A stretch of 64,000 nt of DNA from Devosia sp. (GCA_028290665.1 JAQGJK010000012.1:62001-126000); one strand, 5' to 3'; shown: positions 41,466-52,279, counted from the first letter of the stretch. Program-made: numbers and translations. Notes: generated by a model not told the origin, from the sequence alone.

Positions 41466-41533
41466 ACGCACCGAGAACCCGGATCCATCTGCCACGACCG
41501 GTTTCTGGTCACGGCGAAAGCTCACGGAAAGAT

Positions 41534-41610
41534 TGGCGCGCCCTAAGAGATTCGAACTCCTGACCCCCAGATTCGTAGTCTGGTGCTCTATCCAGCTGAG
41601 CTAAGGGCGC
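41534..41610 (-). tRNA. tRNA-Arg(ACG), CCA encoded
   Basis: GCGCCCTTAGCTCAGCTGGATAGAGCACCAGACTACGAATCTGGGGGTCAGGAGTTCGAATCTCTTAGGGCGCGCCA; cloverleaf stems pair; anticodon ACG. Confidence 0.95.
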
Positions 41611-41697
41611 GCGGGCTTCCGGCGGCGTTGCGGCGGCGGGAAGCGCCCTCCCATTATAGGAGGCGTTCCGGCTTGGCAAGCAGCGGTCGACGGCAAA

Positions 41698-43131
41698 CTA
41701 GCTGACCCGCAGCGAGCGCGGGAGCGCGATGTCGAAGCGGGTGCCCTGTCCCGGATCGACGTAGCTCAGCGTGCCGCCGTGTGCCTCGGTCAGTTCGCGG
41801 GCGATGGCGAGGCCGAGGCCGGTGCCGCCGGCTCGGGCGGAGCCTTCGAAGGCGACGAACAGATTCTTTTTGGCCCGCGGCGGCAGGCCGGGACCGTTGT
41901 CGGCGACCGACAGCACGAGGCCGGTCGTGGACTCGGTGACCGACACGGCGATCTCCGGCGCCTCATTTCCCCCGGCTACCGATTCCAGGGCCTCGCGGGC
42001 ATTCTTGATGAGATTGGCGAGTACGCGGGCGAACTGGATGGCGTCGAGCCTGAGGACGATGTCAGCCGGCACGGCGTTGCGAAAGCTGATCTCGGGATAG
42101 CCGGCGAGCCCGGCATCAAAGCTCGCCTCGTCGACCAGTGCGCGCAGGCCCACCGGAGCGAGCCGCGGCGGCGTTACCGACTGGCGACCGTAGTCCAGCA
42201 CCGACTGGGCAAAACCGATGGCCTTGTCGAGCGTCGTGACGAGGCGCGGGGCGAGGCGCTGCACCTTGGGGTCGTCGAGGGTCGCCACCTGGTCAGAGAG
42301 CAATTGCGCGTTGGTCAGCGTGTTGCGCAGATCGTGGTTGATCTTGGCGACGGCGAGCCCGAGATCGGCGAGGTGCCGGCGCTGCCGGAGCATCGAGAAC
42401 AGATCGGTCTCCATCGCCGAAAGCTCGCGCTGGGCGACGCCGATCTCGTCATTGCGATTAGCTGGGGAAATGATCAGCGAGGCGTTTTCCGGCGCGCCGC
42501 GGAAGGCGACCATGTTGGCGGTCAGCCGCCGGATCGGGCGGATGAAGGTCAGCGCCACGAAGATATACAGCACCAGCGAGGTCGCCAGCGCGATCACCAG
42601 CGACACGAAAAAGATGTTGCGCGAGTATTCGAACAAGTCTTCGCGCAGCGGGGTTTCGGGCATCAGCACTTCGACGAGGCTATCCTCGGCGGCGTCGGCA
42701 TTGCCGATGATGCGCAGCGTCCGCCCACCGCCACCCATCGCCATGGTCTCCATGGCGCCGGCAATCAGCGTCAGCGGGTCACGCTGGCGCATGTCGGCGG
42801 TCACCGCGACCAGCGGCATGGGATTGTCCTGCACCTCAATCAGCTGGCTCTGGCCGGCGCGGCGATAGACGATGGCGGTGGCCCCGGCGGAGTTCAGGAG
42901 CCGGTCGGTGAGGCTGCGCGGCAGCGCCATCACATCGGGCACCGCGTCGAGCACGCGCGCCGCAACGATGCCGACGCGCAGCCGGTCGTCGAGCCAGCTG
43001 GCGCGATAATTGGCCACCGAGGGGAGGTAAATGGCGATCTCGACCGTCAGGATCACCACGACGATGGTGGCGATCAGTTTTACCGATAGCCCGGTGAACG
43101 GGCCCGGCATGGCACTTTTCGGAGCGGTCAT
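41698..43131 (-). CDS. Sensor histidine kinase with periplasmic sensor region and HAMP-like linker
   Basis: H-box KINHDLRNTLTNAQLL, N-box NLIKNAREAL, G-box VADNGPGLPP...GTGLGLAIARELTEAHGG. Confidence 0.9.
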   Translation of the reverse strand: MTAPKSAMPGPFTGLSVKLIATIVVVILTVEIAIYLPSVANYRASWLDDRLRVGIVAARVLDAVPDVMALPRSLTDRLLNSAGATAIVYRRAGQSQLIEVQDNPMPLVAVTADMRQRDPLTLIAGAMETMAMGGGGRTLRIIGNADAAEDSLVEVLMPETPLREDLFEYSRNIFFVSLVIALATSLVLYIFVALTFIRPIRRLTANMVAFRGAPENASLIISPANRNDEIGVAQRELSAMETDLFSMLRQRRHLADLGLAVAKINHDLRNTLTNAQLLSDQVATLDDPKVQRLAPRLVTTLDKAIGFAQSVLDYGRQSVTPPRLAPVGLRALVDEASFDAGLAGYPEISFRNAVPADIVLRLDAIQFARVLANLIKNAREALESVAGGNEAPEIAVSVTESTTGLVLSVADNGPGLPPRAKKNLFVAFEGSARAGGTGLGLAIARELTEAHGGTLSYVDPGQGTRFDIALPRSLRVS

Positions 43132-43159
43132 TGCCCCAAGAATTAGCCTTGTGCGCCGA

Positions 43160-44590
43160 TTACCGCAACATGCGGCTTAAGCCAAAACGCGGGCGCGGCG
43201 TCGATTGTGGCGTCGTATCCCGCAGATAGGCGTCGCCGAGCCGCGCAATGACCTCGGAAAACGTCGGATACGCCAGCGGCAGTGTCGCTAGATCCCCAGC
43301 CTTGAGGCCACCGGCCATCGCCGCCGAGATAATGCCGATGAGTTCGCCTGCGCCCCGGCCGACAATCCCGGCGCCGAGGATTTTCCCAGCCGGATCGAGG
43401 ATCAGCTTCGCTACCCCTTGGGTTTCGCGACGGGCGCGGGCACGGGCGGTTTCGGCATAGCTGGCGCGGACGACGCGGAAATTGTCCTTGAGCCTGATGC
43501 GGGCCATCGGCTCCGACAGACCGATTTCGGCAAGTTCGGGGTCGAGATAAACCACTTGCGGAAGCAGGCTGTGGTCGAGCTTTCCGGAGCGCCGCGACAG
43601 CGCGCGATCGACGGCCGCATTGGCTTCGTGGAGTGCCGAGGAATTGTTCGAAACTCCGCCCAGCGCATCGCCGATCACCAGTACGCGCGGATTGGTGGTT
43701 CGGACGCTGTCGGGCAGGGTCACTTTGCCGTCCTTGTCCTGGCGGAGCCGGGCCTTGTCGAGATCGAGGCCATCGAGGTTCGGGATCCGGCCAGTAGCGA
43801 CGAAAATGTGCGACACATCGAGCGCTTCGGCCGCCTCGACCTCGCCGAGCGTGACGCCAATACCCATGCTGCGCAGCTGGATAGCGGTGATCGCGACATT
43901 GGGACGGACCCGCACGCCTTCTGAGATCAGCTGGCGGAGCGCGATATCGACCAGCTCAGGGTCACTGCCGGACAGCGGCGTGGCCGTATCGATGACAGTG
44001 ACTTCGGACCCGAGCCGGCGATAAGCCTGGGCGTATTCGAGCCCGGCTGCCCCGGCGCCGACGATCAGCAGATGCGTCAGTTTCCGGATATTTTCGGCGA
44101 TTGTGTCGGTGGTAAAGAACGGCACCGTATCAAGGCCGGGAATGACGGGAATGGCCGGGCGTGAGCCGGTCGCGACGATGAAGTTCCTGGCCTTGATCGT
44201 GACATCGCCCGCCTTGACCACATTGGGAGCGATGAATTTGGCGTCGCCGGGCACCAGATTGACCCCGAGCGCGACGATGTTCTCGATCGAATCGCCGGCG
44301 GCAAAGCCGTCCATCACGTCGCGCACGTGATCGTGTACCTGCCGTGCGACGGGTCGTGGCTCTTCGCTGGCGATGCCGAAACGGCCGGCGGTGCGCATCG
44401 CATGGGCATGATCGGCGGCGGCAATCAGTGCACCAGCCGGGAGGGAGCCGGTGTTCAGCCGGGCCCCACCCATGCGGTCGCGCTCGATCAGCACGACCTC
44501 TGCCCCAAGGCGCCGGGCGCGACGGGCGGCGGCGAGCCCACCGGCGCCAGCGCCGATGATGCAGATGTCGGGTGTCAGAATTTCCGCCAT
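43160..44590 (-). CDS. Pyridine nucleotide-disulfide oxidoreductase family flavoprotein lacking the redox-active CxxxxC
   Basis: Two Rossmann motifs (DICIIGAGAGGLAAARRARRLGAEVVLIE; LLIVGAGAAGLEYAQAYRRLGSEVTVID) and dimerisation domain, but GGTCLNxGCxPSK is GGARLNTGSLPAG. Confidence 0.88.
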   Translation of the reverse strand: MAEILTPDICIIGAGAGGLAAARRARRLGAEVVLIERDRMGGARLNTGSLPAGALIAAADHAHAMRTAGRFGIASEEPRPVARQVHDHVRDVMDGFAAGDSIENIVALGVNLVPGDAKFIAPNVVKAGDVTIKARNFIVATGSRPAIPVIPGLDTVPFFTTDTIAENIRKLTHLLIVGAGAAGLEYAQAYRRLGSEVTVIDTATPLSGSDPELVDIALRQLISEGVRVRPNVAITAIQLRSMGIGVTLGEVEAAEALDVSHIFVATGRIPNLDGLDLDKARLRQDKDGKVTLPDSVRTTNPRVLVIGDALGGVSNNSSALHEANAAVDRALSRRSGKLDHSLLPQVVYLDPELAEIGLSEPMARIRLKDNFRVVRASYAETARARARRETQGVAKLILDPAGKILGAGIVGRGAGELIGIISAAMAGGLKAGDLATLPLAYPTFSEVIARLGDAYLRDTTPQSTPRPRFGLSRMLR

Positions 44591-44808
44591 GGTGCCATAC
44601 TACCGGGACTGCGCGACGTTATCGGGCGCCATGTCGGCCGTGGCAACTACCAATGTTATCGGCCTTGGCGTCACCCCCTCGCGTTGACTTCAAACCAGCA
44701 ATTGGGTAATAGCCCGCGCAACCTGCCAACTGCCCGGAATTTGCGGGACGGGTTGGCTTTTTCGCGCATGTCCAGCAAGAGGAACCGCGCCCGGCGTGGT
44801 CGAACCCT

Positions 44809-44943
44809 ATGAAACGTACTTATCAGCCGAGTGTGCTGGTGCGTAAGCACCGTCATGGTTTCCGGGCTCGCATGGCGACCAAAAATGGCCGCAAGATTCT
44901 CAATCTCCGCCGCGCGGCCGGGCGCAGCAAGCTTTCGGCTTAA
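44809..44943 (+). CDS. rpmH: 50S ribosomal protein L34 (44 aa; below the ORF-track length cutoff)
   Basis: Direct translation [44 protein letters not shown]; immediately upstream of rnpA. Confidence 0.97.
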   Translation: MKRTYQPSVLVRKHRHGFRARMATKNGRKILNLRRAAGRSKLSA

Positions 44944-44955
44944 GGCTACGGCCGG

Positions 44956-45345
44956 ATGACGGCCCCTGCCCCGCGGCCGCTGCGCCGCCTCGTCAAGCGC
45001 TCGCAGTTCCTTAGAGCCGCCCGGGGCAGTCGCGCCGGGCGTCCGGCTTTCGGACTGCAGGCGGTCGGGACCGACCTCGACGATGCCGGCATCGGCTTCA
45101 CCGTAACGAAAAAAGTCGGCAACTCGCCTGAACGCAGCCGGATCAAGCGGCGGCTGCGCGCCGTTGCCACAGCTTGCGCCGCGGACTTTCATACCCATTT
45201 CGAGTATGTGCTGGTTGGTCGTCGCGAGGCACTTGCGGCGCCGTTCAGTGCGATGATCGCCGATCTCGGCACGCTTCTGACCAAAGTCCATGCCAATACG
45301 GCAACCGGGGTCCCTCCCGTGCGCCAGCGGAACGCCAAACCATGA
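44956..45345 (+). CDS. rnpA: Ribonuclease P protein component
   Basis: LVKRSQFLRAARG...GIGFTVTKKVGNSPERSRIKRRLRA; between rpmH and yidC. Confidence 0.95.
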   Translation: MTAPAPRPLRRLVKRSQFLRAARGSRAGRPAFGLQAVGTDLDDAGIGFTVTKKVGNSPERSRIKRRLRAVATACAADFHTHFEYVLVGRREALAAPFSAMIADLGTLLTKVHANTATGVPPVRQRNAKP

Positions 45346-47165
45346 CCGAGAATAACCGCAACATCATCATCGCGATCGTGCTCAGCATGCTCGTGCTGGT
45401 CGGTTGGCAATTTCTCGTCGCCGGGCCGCAGATGGAGCGGTCGCGCCAGGCCGCCATCATCGCCGCCGAGCAGCAGGCGGGCGCCAACACCGGTCTGTCG
45501 ACGCCGATCGTCGCTACCGATGGCAGCATCCCGGCGGATGCCGCGCCGACGGTGTTTGAAACCCGGGATGCGGCCATTGCCGCGACTGCCCGTGTCACGG
45601 TCGATACCGCTGAGTTGATGGGATCAATCAACCTGACCGGTGCCCGGCTGGACGATCTGCACCTGAAGAATTATCGCGAGACCGTCGAGGACGACAGTCC
45701 GATCATCACCCTGCTGTCGCCGGTCACCACGGCGGGTGGCTACTATATCGAGCAGGGCTGGGTCACCGAGAATGGCGAAACCGCAGTCCCGACAGACGCT
45801 GTGTGGACCATCGAAGGCGTCAACCAGATGCTGCGGGAGGGCAACCCCGTTACCCTCGCCTGGGACAATGGCGCCGGCCTGATTTTCCGCCGCACCTTCG
45901 AGGTGGACGAGCATTATCTGTTCACCGTCACACAGGCCGTCGAGAATACCGGCACCGCCGCCGTGACGCTGATGCCATTTTCGCGCGTCGTGCGCGTTGG
46001 CACTCCGCATGTGGCGAATTTTTTCATTATGCATGAAGGCCCGCTGGGCGTTCTTGGCGCCAACAATCTTGTCGGCCGTAAATATGCCGATCTCGCCAAG
46101 GAGCAGCGCATCGACCTGACGTCGAACGGCGGCTGGCTTGGCTTTACCGACAAATACTGGGCGACGGCCGTGCTGCCCGAGCCGCAAACGCCGATCAGCA
46201 CGCGGATGAGCTGGCGCAAGCCGGCCGGGCTCGACATCTACGAAACCAGCTATGTCGGCACGCAGACCGTCGTCGTCGCGCCGGGCACTACGGCCAACAA
46301 CAAGAGCTATGTGTTCGCCGGTGCCAAGGTCGAGGCCGTCATCGCCAATTATGGGCAGGTCTACGGGTTCGATCGGCTCGATCTGCTGATCGACTGGGGT
46401 TGGTTCCACTTCCTGACTTGGCCGCTGTTCCTGCTGCTCCGCGCGCTTTACGGCATCCTCGGTAATTTCGGGCTCGCCATCCTGACGGTGACTATTCTGG
46501 TCAAGGCGGTGTTCTTCCCGCTCGCTAGCCGGTCCTACGCCTCGATGGCCGCAATGCGCCGCGTACAGCCCGAAATGAAGGCCATCCAGGAGCGCCACAA
46601 GGAAGATCGTCCGGCCCAACAGACCGCGATGATGGAGCTGTACAAGAAGGAAAAGATCAATCCGCTCAGCGGCTGCTGGCCGCTGCTGATCCAGATTCCG
46701 GTGTTCTTTTCGCTCTACACCATCATCTTCATCTCGCTCGAGATGCGGCACGCGCCGTTCTTCGGATGGATCCAGGATCTCGCAGCGCCTGATCCGACCA
46801 ACATTTTCACGCTGTTCGGGCTGATCCCGTGGACGCCGACGGCGCTGCCGCTGATCGGAAACTTCCTGCATCTCGGCGTCTGGCCGGTGATCATGGGCAT
46901 TACCATGTGGGTGCAGATGAAGCTCAACCCGCCGCCCACCGATGCGACGCAGGCGATGATCTTTGCCTGGATGCCGGTGATTTTCACCTTCATGCTCGGC
47001 ACCTTCCCCGCTGGTCTGGTGATCTACTGGGCCTGGAACAACACCCTGTCGGTGACGCAGCAATGGTTCATCATGCGGCGCCATGGCGTCGAGGTGAATT
47101 TGCTCGGCAACATCCTGTCGACGTTCAAGCGCAAGCCCAAGCCTGCAGTCGCCGACAAGGCGTGA
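45342..47165 (+). CDS. yidC: Membrane protein insertase YidC
   Basis: [25 protein letters not shown]...[31 protein letters not shown] overlap with rnpA. Confidence 0.97.
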   Translation: MTENNRNIIIAIVLSMLVLVGWQFLVAGPQMERSRQAAIIAAEQQAGANTGLSTPIVATDGSIPADAAPTVFETRDAAIAATARVTVDTAELMGSINLTGARLDDLHLKNYRETVEDDSPIITLLSPVTTAGGYYIEQGWVTENGETAVPTDAVWTIEGVNQMLREGNPVTLAWDNGAGLIFRRTFEVDEHYLFTVTQAVENTGTAAVTLMPFSRVVRVGTPHVANFFIMHEGPLGVLGANNLVGRKYADLAKEQRIDLTSNGGWLGFTDKYWATAVLPEPQTPISTRMSWRKPAGLDIYETSYVGTQTVVVAPGTTANNKSYVFAGAKVEAVIANYGQVYGFDRLDLLIDWGWFHFLTWPLFLLLRALYGILGNFGLAILTVTILVKAVFFPLASRSYASMAAMRRVQPEMKAIQERHKEDRPAQQTAMMELYKKEKINPLSGCWPLLIQIPVFFSLYTIIFISLEMRHAPFFGWIQDLAAPDPTNIFTLFGLIPWTPTALPLIGNFLHLGVWPVIMGITMWVQMKLNPPPTDATQAMIFAWMPVIFTFMLGTFPAGLVIYWAWNNTLSVTQQWFIMRRHGVEVNLLGNILSTFKRKPKPAVADKA

Positions 47166-47806
47166 GCACCATCGCCTATTCCGATGAACTGATCGAGGCC
47201 GGGCGGCTGTTGTTTGCCCGGCCGTTCCTGTTCATCAAGGGCTGCGTGTCGATCGCCGACCTGCCCGAGCCCGACCGGATCGAGATCGCCTTCGCTGGCC
47301 GGTCAAATGTCGGAAAATCATCGCTGATCAATGCTTTGACCAATACCCATAATCTGGCCCGGACCTCCAACACGCCGGGGCGGACGCAGGAATTGAACAT
47401 CTTCGAATCCGCTTACCAGCAGCTGCGCATCGTCGATATGCCCGGCTACGGCTTCGCCGAGGCGCCCGAGGACAAAGTCAAAAAGTGGACGCGGCTGATC
47501 CGGTCATACCTCACCGGGCGCTCGACGCTGCGGCGGGTATATGTACTGATCGATGGCCGGCACGGGCCAAAAGCCAATGACATCAACATCATGGATCAGC
47601 TCGACAAGTCGGCGGTGAGCTATCAGGTGGTGCTGACGAAGGCGGACAAGCCGCGCGGCGACGGGCTGCAGGCGGTGATTGAGGCGACCGAGGCGTTCAT
47701 CCGCAAGCGCCCGGCGGCGCACCCGCAGGTGTTGGTGACATCATCGGAAAAAGGTGACGGCATGGCCGAACTCCGCGCCGAGATCGCGGCCCTGCTGGTT
47801 ACCTGA
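47162..47806 (+). CDS. engB: Ribosome biogenesis GTP-binding protein YihA/YsxC/EngB (GTG start)
   Basis: [40 protein letters not shown]...[13 protein letters not shown]...VLTKADK; GTGA overlap with yidC stop. Confidence 0.95.
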   Translation: MSTIAYSDELIEAGRLLFARPFLFIKGCVSIADLPEPDRIEIAFAGRSNVGKSSLINALTNTHNLARTSNTPGRTQELNIFESAYQQLRIVDMPGYGFAEAPEDKVKKWTRLIRSYLTGRSTLRRVYVLIDGRHGPKANDINIMDQLDKSAVSYQVVLTKADKPRGDGLQAVIEATEAFIRKRPAAHPQVLVTSSEKGDGMAELRAEIAALLVT

Positions 47807-48509
47807 CGCCACGCAGGAAAGCGCCGAGATAGCCGGCCACCATCGTGCTGTCCGAGGCGATCTGAACCGATTCCAACGCCAGATCGATAACCTCCTGCGG
47901 CGCCTTGCCGGTCCGCAACCGGGCAAGCGCCAGCGTGTAATCATCATCGAATTCGGGATGCGACTGCAGCGAGATGGCGGCGCCATTGCGATAGTTCAGC
48001 CCGGCATTCGGAGTGAATGCCGAGGCGAGAAAAGTCTCGGCTTCCGGCGGCGCGACGATCACCTGATCCTGGTGCGAGCAGGCGACCGAGAGGCTCGCCG
48101 GTGCGGCTGTCATGTAGTTGGGACGCGCGATGACTCCATAGGTGTGGCGGCCAAGACCCCAGCCCTTTTCAGATTTGCGCACGTCGCCGCCGAGTGCGTC
48201 GGCCATGATCTGGTGGCCAAAACAGATGCCGAGCATCGGGGTGTTGCCGGCATAGGCCGTGCGGATGAAGTGCCGCAGCGGCTCGAGCCATGGCAGATCG
48301 TCATAGACACCGGCCGCCGAACCTGGGACCAGCACCGCGTCCAAGGTAGCAGGATCGGGGAATGGCGCGCCCTCATTGATGGCCACCACATCATAGCTGA
48401 AGGTCTCGCCGACGCGGGCGAACATGCGCTCGAACATCAGCGGATAGGGACCGAACTCCGCACGCAAAGGCACGGGAACATTGCCGGTCAGGAGGATAGT
48501 CAGTTTCAT
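47799..48509 (-). CDS. Class I glutamine amidotransferase (GMP synthase glutaminase-domain-like)
   Basis: [51 protein letters not shown]...LQSHPEFD. Confidence 0.88.
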   Translation of the reverse strand: MKLTILLTGNVPVPLRAEFGPYPLMFERMFARVGETFSYDVVAINEGAPFPDPATLDAVLVPGSAAGVYDDLPWLEPLRHFIRTAYAGNTPMLGICFGHQIMADALGGDVRKSEKGWGLGRHTYGVIARPNYMTAAPASLSVACSHQDQVIVAPPEAETFLASAFTPNAGLNYRNGAAISLQSHPEFDDDYTLALARLRTGKAPQEVIDLALESVQIASDSTMVAGYLGAFLRGVR

Positions 48510-48588
48510 GCAGCGTCGGGCCCCGGATAGCAAACGGCCCATCGCATGACTACGACGGGCCAGCAAGTCTCGGCTGAGCCGGGAACCC

Positions 48589-49092
48589 TTAGGCGGACTT
48601 CGGCTCGAACTTCAGCGACACGCCATTGATGCAATAGCGCAGGCCGGTCGGCTGCGGGCCGTCATCGAACACGTGGCCCTGATGGCCGCCGCAGCGCGAG
48701 CAATGCACTTCGGTGCGGCTCATCCCGAGGGTAGTGTCGGCGCTGTCGCCAATGCCCCCATCGATGAAGGTGTAAAAGCTCGGCCAGCCGGTGCCACTGT
48801 CATATTTGGTTTCGCTGGCAAACAGCGGCAGGTCACAGCCCGCACACACGAAAGTCCCTTCACGGTGCTCGTCGAGCAGTGGCGAGGTAAACGGTCGTTC
48901 GGTGCCTTCCTGGCGGAGGACTGCGAATTGCTCGGGCGTTAGTTTCGCTTGCCATTCGGCATCGGTCATCGTGACTTCGAAAGTGCCTTCAGCAGCACGG
49001 GTCGTGCCCATCGGGCGAAGAGCGAACGCTGCGGCGCCGAGGGCGAGCACGGCGGTGCCGCCAACGAGAAAGGTACGACGATCGGTGGTCAT
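48589..49092 (-). CDS. msrB: Peptide-methionine (R)-S-oxide reductase MsrB with Tat signal peptide
   Basis: [24 protein letters not shown] (RRxFL Tat motif); [25 protein letters not shown]...[30 protein letters not shown]. Confidence 0.93.
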   Translation of the reverse strand: MTTDRRTFLVGGTAVLALGAAAFALRPMGTTRAAEGTFEVTMTDAEWQAKLTPEQFAVLRQEGTERPFTSPLLDEHREGTFVCAGCDLPLFASETKYDSGTGWPSFYTFIDGGIGDSADTTLGMSRTEVHCSRCGGHQGHVFDDGPQPTGLRYCINGVSLKFEPKSA

Positions 49093-49112
49093 GGCTCATC
49101 CTCCAGAGATGC

Positions 49113-49159
49113 GCCCCGTTTCTCACCGCCACCGGAGGGACAGGCGGGAGAAACGGGGC
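49113..49159 (-). promoter_or_regulatory. Long hairpin in the msrB 5' leader
   Basis: GCCCCGTTTCTC (49113-49124) and GAGAAACGGGGC (49148-49159) are exact reverse complements, extended by CCGCC/GGCGG with one bulged base (about 17 bp total); ends about 20 nt before the msrB start. Confidence 0.6.
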
Positions 49160-49236
49160 GAGTTAAGTGTAGTCTATATCCGTGCGATCAGCGACCGCAC
49201 GTCACTATATGGTGAGGCTTTTGCCTCTCCACATAA

Positions 49237-49800
49237 TTAGGACTTCGGGGTCAGCACTGCGTCGATGACGTGGATGACGCCGTTCGACTGCTTCACGTCG
49301 GCGATGGTAACATTGGCAACGGTGCCATTCTCATCGGTAACAGTGACCTTGCCATCGGCGGTCTTGAGGGTCAGCTTGCAGCCGCCAACGGTGTCGACGA
49401 CATGTTCACCGCCATCGGCCTCGACCATCGACATGATGTCGGTGGACATCGCTGCGGCCGGGATCACGTGACAGGCCAGGATCTTGGCCAGCATTTCTTT
49501 GTTTTCCGGCTTCAGCAGGGTGTCGACAGTGCCGGCCGGCAGAGCGTCAAACGCGGCATTGGTCGGGGCGAGGACGGTGAACGGGCCGGGGCCCGACAGC
49601 GTCTCGACGAGGCCGGCAGCTTTGACAGCGGCAACCAGCGTCGTGTGATCGGCAGAATTGACGGCATTTTCGATGATGTTCTTGTCGGCAAACATTGCCG
49701 CGCCGCCAACCATCGGGTTTTCCTGGGCAAAAGCAGCGCCCGAAAGCGAAGCAACACCGAGCATGGCAGAGAGGGCGAAAGCGCGCAGAGTGATATTCAT
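49237..49800 (-). CDS. Secreted fasciclin (FAS1) domain protein
   Basis: Signal peptide; VETLSGPGPFTVLAPTNAAFDALPAGTVDTLLKPENKEMLAKILACHVIPA...NGVIHVIDAVLTPK. Confidence 0.93.
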   Translation of the reverse strand: MNITLRAFALSAMLGVASLSGAAFAQENPMVGGAAMFADKNIIENAVNSADHTTLVAAVKAAGLVETLSGPGPFTVLAPTNAAFDALPAGTVDTLLKPENKEMLAKILACHVIPAAAMSTDIMSMVEADGGEHVVDTVGGCKLTLKTADGKVTVTDENGTVANVTIADVKQSNGVIHVIDAVLTPKS

Positions 49801-49979
49801 TTGACGAATTTCCTTCCTTTGGGTGTCCGCTGTTCCGTTCGGGACACTGCAGATACGGGCGAGAAAGGGGGAAGTTTCATTTCAGTATGACGAATATTAC
49901 TGAAATCTTCAGTGATCCATCAGACCACATTTCGCGTATGGCCTCGGGATCATCCGGGCCAACGCGGTGACGCCGACGT

Positions 49980-50714
49980 CTAGATTGCCACGGCCTGACC
50001 AGCGGCGACGATCATGCCGGTGGGGGCACCGGTGGGCGAGCCGCCCTTGGGCTCGAGGGTGATGGCGAGCACGGTACCGTCCTCGAACTTGATCTGGGCC
50101 TCGCGCGGCAACGGCACTTCCGTACGCCCTGACACTGGAATGACGCCCATCGACACCGGCGCATCGGTGTCGTCGATGTACCAGAGTTCAAGATCGCGAT
50201 CGGCGACGGCTTCACCCGAAACCGCAGTCAGGCGCACCGATCCAGTGGCGCCATCATAGAGGGCGAGGAATTTGGTGGCGCTACCCTCCTGTTCGAGCGC
50301 GGCGACCAGCTGCACGGCAACGGCCGACGGATCGAGCGGTGCCGGGCGAGTGAGGCCAAAGCCGAGCGCGATCACCGCAACCGCGGCGGCGCCAGCGGTC
50401 AGCGCGCGCCACAGCGCCAGATTATTCCACCAGTTGGCCAGGCCAGTGGCCTTGGGCGCGTCACCAAACGCCCGCGCTTCGATTGCAGCCAGCAACCGCG
50501 ACGGCGGTGCCACGACGTCGAATTCCGCATCGAGGCCGGAGAACCGCGACTGCCAAAGCCGGGCTTCGGCGGCGAGCGCAGGTTCGCTGTCGAGGCGGCG
50601 GCCGGTAGCCGCCCGATCGGCAGGCGATAACAGGCCGAGGACGTATTCGGCGGCAAGCGCCCGGTCCCCGTCCATTCCGCCGATCTCCTCGTCAACGCTC
50701 ATGCGCTCAGACAC
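49980..50714 (-). CDS. Anti-sigma factor (RskA-type C-terminal domain)
   Basis: LAAEYVLGLLSPADRAATGRRLDSEPALAAEARLWQSRFSGL N-terminal anti-sigma domain; LWYIDDTDAPVSMGVIPVSGRTEVPLP...AITLEPKGGSPTGAPTGMIVAAGQ RskA-like C-terminus. Confidence 0.88.
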   Translation of the reverse strand: MSERMSVDEEIGGMDGDRALAAEYVLGLLSPADRAATGRRLDSEPALAAEARLWQSRFSGLDAEFDVVAPPSRLLAAIEARAFGDAPKATGLANWWNNLALWRALTAGAAAVAVIALGFGLTRPAPLDPSAVAVQLVAALEQEGSATKFLALYDGATGSVRLTAVSGEAVADRDLELWYIDDTDAPVSMGVIPVSGRTEVPLPREAQIKFEDGTVLAITLEPKGGSPTGAPTGMIVAAGQAVAI

Positions 50715-51244
50715 TCCCGGAGGCGGATCAGGCTGCGGCGCAGCCAGGTTCGCATCGTGTTGAGCGGCACATCGTAGCGTGCCGCCAGTTCCTCGTAGGA
50801 ATACCCATCGAGGTAGGCGCCCCGTACCGCTTCGGCCTTCTGCGTCTCGAGTTCCCCGAGGCAGCGGTCGATGCGGGATTTCTCGCCGCTGGCGACAGCC
50901 GCCTGTTCGGGGTTGAGCCCGCTGTCGGCAATGTCGAGAGCGACGTCGATGTCGTCGGCTTGAGGCTTGCGCGCCCGCAGGACATCGAGCGCGTGGTTTC
51001 GGGCCACGGCGACGAGCCAGCTGATCGGCGAATAGCCCCCCGGAACATAACGATCGGCGCGCTGCCAGATCTTGACGTAGACTTCCTGCAGCGCTTCTTC
51101 CGCTTCGGTCCGGTCTTTAAGAATACGAAGGGTTACGCCAAATAGTTTCGCGCTGGTGCGTTCATACAGCGTCCGGAAGGCGGCGCGGTCACGCAATACG
51201 CAGCGGGAAATCAGCTCGGAAATATCGGCGGTCGCGGGCGTCAT
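50699..51244 (-). CDS. ECF sigma-70 family RNA polymerase sigma factor (SigK-like context)
   Basis: TEAEEALQEVYVKIWQRADRY...PISWLVAVARNHALDVLRARK...YLDGYSYEELAARYDVPLNTMRTWLRRSLIRLRECL. Confidence 0.93.
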   Translation of the reverse strand: MTPATADISELISRCVLRDRAAFRTLYERTSAKLFGVTLRILKDRTEAEEALQEVYVKIWQRADRYVPGGYSPISWLVAVARNHALDVLRARKPQADDIDVALDIADSGLNPEQAAVASGEKSRIDRCLGELETQKAEAVRGAYLDGYSYEELAARYDVPLNTMRTWLRRSLIRLRECLSA

Positions 51245-51367
51245 GAGTTCCTTTTAACCGCTGGCGCGGTGACTGCCTATCCCCACGGCGCCGATGGAAA
51301 CAGCTAAATCGGCACAATGGTGTCACCGGGCAATGACAAGCTCCGCCAATCGCGTTAGAGCGTTTTC

Positions 51368-52279
51368 ATGATCGAGACAAAAAGAGCCATGCCCGATACC
51401 GAGAGCTTCTCGCGCGACGCCGCGATCCTGTCGCAGGCGCTGCCGTTCATGCAGCGCTACGAGGGCAAGACCGTCGTGGTGAAGTACGGCGGACACGCCA
51501 TGGGCGACGCAGCGCTCGGCCAGGGCTTTGCCCGCGACATCGCCTTGCTCAAGCAATCCAAGGTCAATCCGATCGTCGTGCATGGCGGCGGGCCGCAGAT
51601 CGCGGCGATGCTGAAAAGTCTCGGCATCGAATCAAAGTTCGAAGGCGGCCTGCGCGTTACCGATCAGCGCACCATGGACGTGGTCGAAATGGTGCTCGCC
51701 GGCTCGATCAACAAAGAGATCGTGGCGCTGATCAATGCCGAAGGCGAGTGGGCCATCGGGTTGTGCGGCAAGGACGGCAACATGGTGTTCGCCAAAAAGG
51801 CCAACAAGCTGTGGAAGGATCCGGGATCGAATATCGAGCGGGTGCTCGATCTTGGTTTCGTCGGCGAACCGGTGGAAATTGATCGCACGCTGCTTGATCT
51901 ATTGGCGCGCTCCGAGATGATTCCGGTAATCGCCCCGGTCGCCCCCGGGCGCGACGGCAAGACCTACAATATCAACGCCGACACCTTCGCCGGCGCCATT
52001 GCCGGTTCGCTCGGCGCCAAGCGGCTGCTGTTCCTCACCGATGTCGATGGCGTGCTCGATGCCAACAAGCAGCTGATGCCCGAACTGACGGTGCGCGAAG
52101 CCAAGGCGCTGATCGCCGACGGTACCATTTCGGGTGGCATGATTCCCAAGGTCGAGACCTGTCTCGAGGCCCTCGAAAATGGGGTCGAAGGCGTCGTCAT
52201 CCTCAACGGCAAGACCCCGCATGTGGTGTTGGTGGAGTTGTTCACCGAACACGGCGCCGGCACGCTGATCGTCAGGTAG
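51368..52279 (+). CDS. argB: Acetylglutamate kinase
   Basis: [56 protein letters not shown]...[18 protein letters not shown]...[25 protein letters not shown]. Confidence 0.97.
   Translation: MIETKRAMPDTESFSRDAAILSQALPFMQRYEGKTVVVKYGGHAMGDAALGQGFARDIALLKQSKVNPIVVHGGGPQIAAMLKSLGIESKFEGGLRVTDQRTMDVVEMVLAGSINKEIVALINAEGEWAIGLCGKDGNMVFAKKANKLWKDPGSNIERVLDLGFVGEPVEIDRTLLDLLARSEMIPVIAPVAPGRDGKTYNINADTFAGAIAGSLGAKRLLFLTDVDGVLDANKQLMPELTVREAKALIADGTISGGMIPKVETCLEALENGVEGVVILNGKTPHVVLVELFTEHGAGTLIVR

Noticed and set aside
45624-47084. 486-aa minus-strand ORF opposite yidC
   Set aside because: Shadow of yidC, no domain features.
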